A DNA stretch of 64,000 nucleotides from Calvatia gigantea (Eukaryota > Basidiomycota > Agaricomycetes > Agaricales > Lycoperdaceae), in contig JACAAK010000003.1 of assembly GCA_025093985.1 (NCBI GenBank), forward strand, positions 3,720,001 through 3,784,000, read 5' to 3'. Position numbers and translations under genes: made by a program. A model generated the notes under the pieces. That model was not told where the DNA came from. It was given only the letters and a program-made list of their open reading frames with translations, and searched no databases. The first letter of the stretch is position 1, and each line of letters starts with the position of its first letter. Below, in pieces: positions 49,511 through 58,061 of this stretch.

Positions 49511-51951
49511 TCATGTAAACTGATGTGGATCCAACGGGAACTGTGGGATGGGATAATCATCCCATACGCGCTCCCCATCCAAAAATCTTCTTAGCCTGGC
49601 TACCTGGGAGCTCAGGAACATCACAATAATCTGCATCTTGATGTCAAGTTTAAGTTTAAGTATGTCCTCACAGGTCTTGAGAGCCTGTGTCCGAGTGCTG
49701 ACAAACATGTTGCCTTGAAAGCCTAACTCTTTCAGGCTGTCTATCAGCTCGGAGAATTCGGAGCACCATGCCAGAACGCCAAGCTGCGCGAGGTTGGTTA
49801 CAGAATACGTGAGTGCCGACCTTCAACCAGGGAGGGCGCGACAACTCACCTGTCCATATTGCCTGTAGCGGGCATAGAGTTCGTTTGGCGCTACACTGAG
49901 TGCGTACTCGAACGCCTCGTTTTGGTCAATGACAGCTGGATCAGGCGCGTATGTCTGTGCGGACTGGGTTGCTTGGGGCTATTCATAAATTAACATCACA
50001 TTCTTTGGTTGCCCTTGAGAGATGCAAACACACCGGAGGTCGAGCGGGTGGTGCTTCGGAAAACCACTGTACGCCAGTATAATCTGACTCACCGCCGTGA
50101 TCAACAACATCCGCACGTTTTCCTGAATAATCCGTAGGAGGGTGGTTCATATGTGGATGATCCATTGGATGGTCCATCGGGTGGCCCATTGGTGGGTGGC
50201 CCATTGGCGAGTGGCCCATCGAAGGATGATTAAAGTCCATGCTGGGATTAATAGATACGAATGTGGGTTGGTAGGATTGCGATACCGGAACTTGGGTTTG
50301 TTGGCTGTTAGTTTGTGAGGGATAGGCGTAATCAGAAGAGTTCCTGCGTGGAGGCAAAGATGCGTAGGATAGCGGGGTCTATGAGCAGTATTAGAGAAGC
50401 GGTAAATTTTATTCGGGTGGATAACGCGCACGGTAGAAGAAGAGAAGGATTCTCTGTGAGGAGGAGACGAGCTACTGCGTCTGTAATGAGTGGGGTGTGA
50501 ACTGGCGAGGTCTCCAAGTATGGATTCGTCTGGAGCAGAAGGAGTACGCGATCGTCGACGTCGGCGGCCTTTAGGCGGTGTAGGTGGTCGATAATGACGA
50601 TGGGAAGGTGGAGGAGGTGGAGGCGTATCCTGGCTGGTTGACGGTAATGGAGGCGACGGAGGAGCTAATAGCGGTGACTTTGCCTGGGCGGCGGGACTGT
50701 GCCGCTTGGTGTTTGGATGAAGCGGTCTACCAGTTAATTCTGGAGGCAGGAAAGTCGAATGAACCGCAGACGAGTTGTTCTCCCGGAGACTTGCAGCAAA
50801 CTCTGCGTAAGAATTGTGTACAGTACGAGGAGGAGATAGTGGTACGTTACGGCTCAGCCAAGAGGGAGAGGGTGGTGTGAAGGATGATCGTGGAGAATTT
50901 GTGATATATCCGAATTTGGGGTTTGGGCTAGGGGAGTTTCTGAGTTGACTCGGGTCGACGAACTCGTAGGTTCGGTTGGCAACTAATGTGTGCTGTGGTG
51001 CAGGTGGCTCAGGAGGAGGTCCGGATTTCTTGGAGAACTTTTTCTTTAACTTCCGAAAGAAGGACTTGGCTCCCTTGAACTTGCTTTGCGATGGTGCGAT
51101 TGGTACTGGAATTGGTTCAGAGACCTTCTGTCGCGGGGGCCCTCTGCGACCTGTGGAGGGATTCAGAGGAGAGGGATGATGAGCAAACTGTCTAGTATCT
51201 GCCGCGATAAAGTGAGATCAGGAGATTTGTATGCATCGAGGGACTCGCACCGTCTAACTGTGGCCTACCCGACGACTTGCTCTGAGATCCAGTATACTGC
51301 TGTGCGATAGGCAGAGGAATGTGTGTTGGCGGCTTGGGGAATCGAGTGGTAAGGTCCGAGAGGTCACTAATTCGGCTTCGAAGGTGGCGGGGTGTGGGTA
51401 ATTCCCCAGAGCGCTCTGAAGACGACGCCGAGCTTTGAAGGTCGGAGAGGCGAAGATGCAAATTGAGGTTTGTGATGGTGGGACTGATCCGGTGGGTCTT
51501 TTGTGCTTGGAAAGAGGTCGTCCCTCGTAATAAGATAAAACTCTTCGGCGCCGGGATCGTCTAGATGGCTTGATTTCTTCGGGCGCAGATGATAAGTGCG
51601 AGGGCCGGGAGCAGGACGCTTGGAGGTCGAGCTGCGAAGGGAGCCGCGGAGGCTCTGCGCAAACTTCGACTGAAAGAAAGTGTTTGAATGCGACGTCGTG
51701 ACCCAGCAAGTCCGTACGATGGACCTGTGGGGGAAGAGATACCGAAGATGTGCGTAGTTTTGTTATTCAAAGTGCAGGAATCGGCGTGTCGAGGGAATTT
51801 TGGGTCCTGCCGTCGATTGTCCAAATCTGATGAGCCTCGTGCCCGCCGTTCGCTGCGGAATCCGACGCTGTGGGTGCCGCTGTTCAAGCGCCTACTCCCG
51901 ATAGCCTGTCGAATAGATTCAACTTACAGCTTTGCCTATTGTTCTCGTCAT
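49511..51951 (-). CDS. basic, Pro-rich protein with a C-terminal domain of unknown function
   Basis: Several exons are joined by good splice sites: HLRPKKSSHLDDPGAEEFYL; ASSSERSGELPTPRHLRSRI to GRPQLD; DTRQFAHHPSPLNPSTGRRG with SKFKGAKSFFRKLKKKFSKK; VANRTYEFVDPSQLRNSP; and TPLSYASLPPRRNSSDYAYP. A Met/His/Pro repeat region follows (MGHPPMGHPMDHPMDHP). The C-terminal exons form a compact, probably helical domain: EAFEYALSVAPNELYARYRQ, QLGVLAWCSEFSELIDSLKE, NMFVSTRTQALKTCEDILKL and VARLRRFLDGERVWDDYPIP. The likely start is MTRTIGKA at 51951, but the first exons are uncertain. I do not recognise the family. The basic region suggests binding to nucleic acid or acidic lipid. Confidence 0.65.
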
Positions 51952-52250
51952 AGTTGGATCACCATCGTCTCGAGAGTAGCTCAGATTATCAGACTTGTCG
52001 CACCATTTGTATCATATGAATTATGCGCATACTCCTAATTGCACGGCAGTATCTTCTCGGCCAAGATCAATGCGTGGCTAACACATGTTCTTCGTTCATT
52101 TTGTGATATCAAGTATACGTTTTAGGCACGGTCTTCCCGGCACTCCGGGTCAGTATTCAGTCATTTCGCGAAGCCAGAATGAATAAGAGGGTCTTGGGGT
52201 AGCAATAGGTGGAACACGAGACATGCAGTATATACCCCCGCAATTACACC
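51952..52250. other. intergenic, nothing recognised
   Basis: This 299-bp stretch lies between the start of the Pro-rich unknown gene and the stop of the Lnt-like gene. It probably holds the promoter of the former. Confidence 0.35.
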
Positions 52251-54030
52251 TCAAACATCCAATAAGTTCCCGACGGGCGGGGAGGCGACTGCGGGTCTCC
52301 CTCTGAACCTCCCGATAATAGAGTTGGATATAAAGTTTCCACCGTGTTGTCTCAAGGGAGAGCCGATAACCAAGGCCCAGAACAAAAGAAGCGCAGTGTT
52401 TCCGTATCGCGCGTACCAAGTACGCTTGTTTTCCCCAAACGGGTACTCCAAGCCAATAGTACGAACCCAGGATCCGGAACCTACTTGGAGTACCTCGTTG
52501 TACCCATGTCCAACGACGCCACTGACACCGCCTGCACCTCCATCACACCACAAGAGGGTGCTGCCGGCCTCACGGGCCCGTTGCGACGCTTGCTTCCACA
52601 TGGTGTACCCGACAGTGACATCCCATGTACGTGCGGGAGCAAGAATCAGACCAGGCTTCACAGCAAGTCCTTCAAAAAGGGAGGGATCCGAGAAGTCGAG
52701 GCAGATGGAGGAGGTTATGGGTAATTCACGTATATGGGAAGGTGTCGTAAATAATTTGGATTTGACTTCTGCAGTAAAGGTGGTGGGAGGATCATGAGAA
52801 CGGGCAAGTGAGAAGGATTCTGCAACTGAGGGACTATCAGGATAACAGAGTCATAGTTGTTAAGGGGTGGCTTACTTGGAACAAGGTGCCGTTTGTAGTA
52901 AAGGAGGTGAGGAGTAAGACTCTTGTTGGAAACAATGGCAATACCAGTGCGTCTAATTCCTTGATGGTTGCTGGGATCTTTCGGGTCGTCCAAAGTCTCT
53001 TCAAATGCAACACCGACGTATGCATGCCTCACTTTTCGGCGTACCTCAGCCAGAGAGTCATTCCTTTCTGTTTCAGAATTGAAACGAACTGCCCCCTCTG
53101 GCCAGAGGATGAAGTTCGCAGCACTATCCAACTTCTTACTCTCTTCAACAAAATCATCAAAGAGAGGTTCGTGGTGCTTGTAAACGTCAAATTTTGGTAA
53201 AGCGCACCCCACAACAAGGGGTGTCACCTTGTCCACATCACCAACTGGGAGAGGAAGCGAGTCAATGATGTACGAGGGTACGGTGAGGAGAACCAGGCCA
53301 GCAGCTAGAAGTGCCGTCCGACTCCTCCCAGTCATGATACCACGTACATCCAAAGACCCATTTTCAACCTCATGATGATGGCCATCCACCAGATCAGTGG
53401 GGATTAAGGGCCCCGGAAGTGATTCTTCGCCATCCTTAGAATGCCATGTATGAAGACATCAAAATCTGCGAAACCACAACCGCCCAAGCAGCCACCACCC
53501 AATTGAGAGACTCAGGGTCCGAAGAAAGGGACCAACCAGTCGTACGCTCCTGTCCCTTCCACAGGACTCCAAGTTGACAACGTGCCGAGTGGGCTGAGGT
53601 ATGTCACCGTGGTCCAAAATGTTGCCCAGATTGCGGGAAAGAGGAAAAGTCCAACGGAATTAGACGTATAGCAACTACTGGCTTTGGTTTCGAGGTAGAG
53701 GGCTCCAATGCTGAGGATGGATGTAACTCCGGAGAGGAGAAAAAGAGAGATAATTGAGACACTTGGCTGGGATAATGCATGGATGGACGCAGTGAATCTG
53801 GGAATGGATTCACCGATAGTGAGAGACGTCCATAATGTTGCGGTGCGTCTGAAGGTGTGCTGAGCATACGTTGGGAAGAGTATTTTCGAGTATATCAAGA
53901 GGACCGAGAGGTTGAGGATTATTGGGATCATCCCGGGTGTGGGACCCAGGGAGAACACCGCAAGTATACCAGAGAGACCGGCATAGGTTATGTGAGGGTG
54001 ATTGTTGAAGAGAGCTTGTTTGAAATCCAT
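52251..54030 (-). CDS. apolipoprotein N-acyltransferase-like membrane CN-hydrolase
   Basis: Exon 1 (54030 to about 53500) encodes five or six membrane helices. A 50-nt intron joins NWVVAAWA to DGEESLPGPLIPTDLVDGHH. Another helix (RTALLAAGLVLLTVPSYIID) leads into a nitrilase-fold domain with the three catalytic positions: Glu in NFILWPEGAVRF, Lys in LLYYKRHLVP, and Cys in TSSICLDFSDPSLFEG. A short intron separates the Lys and Cys exons. A final helix (YGNTALLLFWALVIGSP) precedes the stop. Membrane helices, then CN-hydrolase with E-K-C, then one helix is the layout of bacterial Lnt, which N-acylates lipoproteins. The fungal substrate is unknown. It is not an ordinary soluble nitrilase, because of the helices. 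Confidence 0.8.
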
Positions 54031-54604
54031 TGTCGTAGGCTTCAGCCTTCGAGCTTCCAGCTTCAGGCTGTGGTCCTAAGGAAACCTCGAACTGCTGCGT
54101 ACAGACTTCGTTTATACTCAGGCTCACATGCTTCCCTTCCCCACGCCCCCGCTTCGCGGTCGGGGGTCCTGGGTTCTGCGCCGAATGTCGGGATTGTTCT
54201 AGAACAAGCAAAACTTGTCTACTCACTGCGGAGCCCACACTAACTTCCGTAAATCGCCCTTACACGATTGGTGCACCCAACAAATCCCTCAACGGCAGGA
54301 TTCGCAAGGGGACTCTTTCATCCAAGCCTCTCAAGTCGGCACTATTAAATACATATATCCGGTTCCGTCCTCTTCAGCCATCCAGACGGGGTCAGCAACA
54401 TTCACTGAAATACCCATGTCATTTCAATTGTTCTATTCAGGACCCGTGCCATCTATCAAAATCAGCCACATGTTTGAGTTACTTCACGGATCCCATGTGT
54501 TATCTGCCTTATTTTGGTGGGCGTCACAGACCTGGTCAGGCCGCATATAAAAGGTCACAGAGAGGTAGTGATTCCCCCAACTTGACCTAACTTCTGCCGA
54601 CATC
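54031..54604 (+). promoter_or_regulatory. metallothionein promoter with TATA box
   Basis: A TATAAAA box at 54546-54552 lies 53 bp upstream of the metallothionein ATG, the right place for a strongly induced fungal gene. The same 574-bp interval must also serve the divergent Lnt-like gene. I did not identify a metal-response element with confidence. Confidence 0.6.
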
Positions 54605-54826
54605 ATGGTTAGAACAATTTAGCCCCCCTTTCTCTCTGGAATACTGAGCTCATCCTCTCTTTCTCTACCCCCAGCACACCACCACCACCTCTATCACAGA
54701 CAACGGTTGTGACAAACCTTCTTGCTCTTGCGGCGCGAGGTGACCATCATCCCGCTCCCAACTGACCTCGCATTAACCCATGTTTGCTGTAGCTGCCAAT
54801 GCAAACCTGGCGAGTGCAAGTGCTGA
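54605..54826 (+). CDS. small copper-type metallothionein
   Basis: Three exons give 33 residues: the ATG alone (54605-54607), HTTTTSITDNGCDKPSCSCG plus A (54675-54739), and SCQCKPGECKC with TGA (54793-54826). Both introns have GT-AG ends, pyrimidine-rich or branch-like sequence and matching phases. Seven cysteines are spaced C-x4-C-x-C-x3-C-x-C-x4-C-x-C. Seven Cys in C-x-C pairs within a very short chain is the hallmark of fungal copper metallothioneins such as that of Neurospora. It would chelate Cu(I) in the cytosol. A TATA box stands 53 bp upstream. The gene is easily missed because its first exon is just a start codon. Confidence 0.88.
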
Positions 54827-55268
54827 ACGCTGAACGCCAATAACAGGCGTTGTATACTATAAGCAGTTACTAGTCATACTGAGCAACCAAAATAAACCAA
54901 TACCTTTGACCGTCGTTTGACTAGCGAGTTGCGGACGCGAAAAGCCAGATACAGTATACGGTGATATTAGACCTATTTGAACATTGGAGCGTTGCTGGGA
55001 AACTTGGACTTCTCGACATTTCAACAAACTTCTTTGACTGAGTTTTCCCCGTCTCAATAGTGTTTGTTGGTCGTGGCGATGCGGCAATGCAGACCCGCCG
55101 TGGGGTGTCGCAAATGAACCACAACGTGTATATTTATCGACTTCAACTGATATATACAGCACACCCGAGATGATACATAGATAGCTGTGACAGTCATTAG
55201 TCAAAAAAGTTTGTGTGTTCAAGGAAGACAGGGACCTACCAGGCCAACAACCCGAGGCCTCGTCGTCT
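54827..55268. other. intergenic, convergent 3' ends
   Basis: This stretch lies between the metallothionein stop and the stop of the BCL7-like gene. No further gene is supported. Confidence 0.4.
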
Positions 55269-55965
55269 TTACGGCGCGCCTTGAACAAAGGGACCCCCGG
55301 TCTCGTCCAACAAAGGTCCACCAACCAACCCATCTGAAGCATCCATCTGAGAAAGGTCATGCGTTCCGTCAAGTCCGAGTCCATCTGGTCCAAGCACACT
55401 AAGGTCCAATTCAACCTCTGAAGCCACGGGCTCTACAACCGTCTTTTTTTCGATATCTTGCATCTCAGCATCGTCCAGAGGCTTGAGTGACGCGTCCAAC
55501 GCATCTGCATCTCCACTGACACCGTCATCGACAGCAACTAACGAGAGCTGTGGTTTTGGTGACGCAGGTTTGGATGGCGGTTCCTCCTGAGGTATCGGTG
55601 TACTCTCGACCGTCTTCGCGGCTGTTGTAGAGTTTTGGGTTTCTTCGAGTTCTATTTCCTCATCGCCTTCGATGACTTCAGGTTCATCGGGTAGAGGAGC
55701 TAGAGGTTCGTCTACGCCGCCTTCATCATCACTAAAGTGCTTTGGTATAGCCGTCAGAAGTTCACGTTCATGAGGAAGGCACGGAAGTTACTCGTACCTG
55801 AACTTTATCGGTCTTAACCCATTTCCAGATTTTGAGCGAGGAACCAGCTGGTACGGATTCTGGGGTTACTAGGACGCGTTCCCAGCAAGGAACTGGTTGC
55901 ATGAGTTGCCTTCTGGCAGCTTCTGTTGAAGCTATGCTTACGCCAATTCTTCGTCGCGTAGCCAT
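55269..55965 (-). CDS. BCL7-like N-terminal domain protein
   Basis: Two exons: MATRRRIGVSIASTEAARRQ through SSLKIWKWVKTDKVQ (55965 to about 55800), then HFSDDEGGVDEPLAPLPDEP onward, acidic and disordered to the stop at 55269. The segment CWERVLVTPESVPAGSSLKI followed by WKWVKT resembles the BCL7 core (W-E, V-T, S-L-x-I-x-K-W-V). BCL7 proteins are small accessory subunits of animal SWI/SNF chromatin remodellers. The link is by motif only. A fungal remodeller-associated protein is a reasonable inference; a basidiomycete-specific acidic protein is the alternative. Confidence 0.7.
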
Positions 55966-56191
55966 GTAGGATAGTGAATAGTAAGATACAACGAACGAGT
56001 AGAATATCCGCGAAATAGTTTCGTGCTGTCAGAGATTGGGTGCCCACTGGGAAAATCTTATCTAAGGACTTCGCCACAGCTTTTTGAGCCAGGTTGTCTG
56101 GAATTGAAGTTGCTAGTATTCTTAGACAGGACTGATTGACTGATATAAGAGAAATTTCTCCAAGAAGAAAAAAGGAATTATAGTAAGAAAC

Positions 56192-56256
56192 AAAATAAAT
56201 ATTGAGACCCGTAGGTCTACCACTCCGGAAAAGCGTGTCATCCTTGTGCAGGGGCC

Positions 56257-56287
<31 letters not shown>

Positions 56288-56311
56288 TTCGTATGTCACC
56301 CCGAAGGGGAC
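56192..56311 (-). ncRNA. U6 spliceosomal snRNA
   Basis: Read on the minus strand, the 5' end forms the hairpin gtccccttcgggg. The near-universal U6 core follows: aaattggaacgatacagaga, then agattagcatggcccctgca, then caaggatgacacgc. The ACAGAGA box, the AGC triad and the internal stem-loop are intact, and no intron interrupts the core. The 3' part has a second perfect hairpin (agacc-tacg-ggtct), then a short T run near 56192-56195 that could end RNA polymerase III transcription. The exact 3' end is uncertain. It pairs with U4 and forms the spliceosome catalytic centre, needed for the many introns here. Confidence 0.95.
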
Positions 56312-56840
56312 AATAGTTACTGTACTAATTCGTATGACCCATCAAAAGATTTTGCATTTGGTTCAGTCCGCGGGGTATGGACACGTGACAGGAGCTGAAT
56401 GCCAACAAGCCGCACCTGAACATAGTTTGTTCACCATCCTATGTATCCCTTTATCTAAGGAACGTAATCCTCACTCTTAGGCAGTCTACCTCCCCATTGT
56501 TATGGAGGTAAGGACGCGGTCAAAAATACCATAATCGGTCATTTGTCTGCTCGTTTCGAACACAGTCCAGGATACAAGTTGCGTGGGATCTCCCCGACCC
56601 ATTAGAAGGCAATTGGACGTGAGGACGTTCGAGAGAGTAATGGGACAACGCAACGATGCCAGAAATACTTTCAAAATTTGACTTGTCATCCCATCTGTTC
56701 TGCCCATTGTAGCACGTCTGTTTCCGTAAGGTGTGTGTTTTTCTGTTCTGATGATCAGAAGGTCTGAAAGATAGATCCGCGGGAAACTACCGTTTACCGG
56801 TTGCGACGAGGGAAGCGCCGTAATTCCCGCCTTAGAAATA

Positions 56841-57792
56841 TCAGAAGACTGAAAAGGGATACTGAGTTTGTGTGATTTCCAAGAGTGGCGCAACGCTTAC
56901 CAGCGGCTGAGATAACTGCGATGATGTCAGATTGGAGACGGAACCGCATATCTCTCGTAGTTTAGCTTCCAAGGCATCGCATTTCCTATGGGCCAAGTCG
57001 ACATTTATCACCTGAATATTCCCTGCGCGCTTACTCATGCAGTACTTTGGTTTCTTCCCTCCGTAGCTGGAGCTGACGGCGCATCATTGATTCTAGATTT
57101 CCTCTTGCCTACGAATTCTGATGAGCTCGTTTGAGGAAACAAAGGGATCTCCAATAACTGACTTGGACTGGACGGAGGTCATTAGCAGCGGCCATGAGAT
57201 TTGTTGTAAGCACAGATATCCAGTCCACATGCCGTTGCCATTCAGGAGGGGCTTCAACGGCCAAAGAGGGAGGAGGTAGGAGTAATGAGGACGTCAATGA
57301 TGAATAGGTAACAAGCAACGAGCGGAGGATGGATCGTAGTGCAGGCCGACGGTCTAGTAAGATGGGTAACCGCCCCCTCAAACGGCGACTAATGGACTGG
57401 CATACCGACTGTTGGGTCAGATGGGTAAAGCTGATTTCCGCCAGAGTCAGGCCAACGATAGAATTCTATCTTTCACCTGAAGATTTCATGAGTCGATGGA
57501 GGGTAGGCCCAGTAAATTTCAAGCTCACAAACCACCTATCGCCGAAGACGTCGTAAAATGGCTCCGGCTCATCGAGGATCCAATCGACGCGTGGTTTTTC
57601 TAGCTGTGTGAGTTGCCAGTCGGGTATATCCGTTTGGTCTGAGAGAATTTCGTGTGGGTTAACATTAGGTGCGTCGTCTCCTACGCGTTCGCGTAAGAGA
57701 GCGAGGAGTTTAAGATTGTGGCTCGTGTACTTGGTGTAGTGAGAAGGAGGCGAAGGGAAGGGATTTTGCAACTCAGTTTCGTCGTCTTCCAT
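56841..57792 (-). CDS. MED7: Mediator subunit 7
   Basis: The N-terminus NPFPSPPSHYTKYTSHNLKL with LALLRERVG and PDWQLTQLEKPRVDWILDEP is diagnostic of MED7. Later exons give QLYPSDPTVDRRPALRSILR, LLVTYSSLTSSLLLPPP, EWQRHVDWISVLTTNLMAAA with NDLRPVQ, ARGNLESMMRRQLQLRREET, and LHEKCDALEAKLREI. MED7 sits in the Mediator middle module and links to MED21. Between DRWF and GGNQLYP the frame does not run through if the usual acceptor (cttcag) is used: VKDRILSLA is followed by a stop one base out of phase at about 57449. An AG nine bases further on restores frame but replaces VKDRILSLA. The 3' end may be extended, since a 52-nt intron at 56849-56900 would open a frame to 56486. Confidence 0.88.
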
Positions 57793-58061
57793 AGGGATTG
57801 TATTGTGATAGGAGAAGGGCAGGATCCTCCGATTCGTTGCTGTTGCTCTTTGATGATGACCTCATGCTCTTTCTGAGTTGGGATCATGTTGCGCCCCTGG
57901 TATCAATCTTCTCATGTTCCATCCGCTGATATATAAACCACCTTCGTTATGTTCATGAACCCGGGTTGTCCCTTTCCGCTACGTTTCAAGACAATATCCA
58001 CCTCTGAGCTCATCTGCAGAGCGTGTATCCCTGAATTCTCCATTCCTCCAGCGTTACCACC

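Noticed and set aside
55814..56299. 161-codon open frame on the minus strand
   Set aside because: It runs through the U6 snRNA gene and the promoter of the BCL7-like gene and shows no protein family features.
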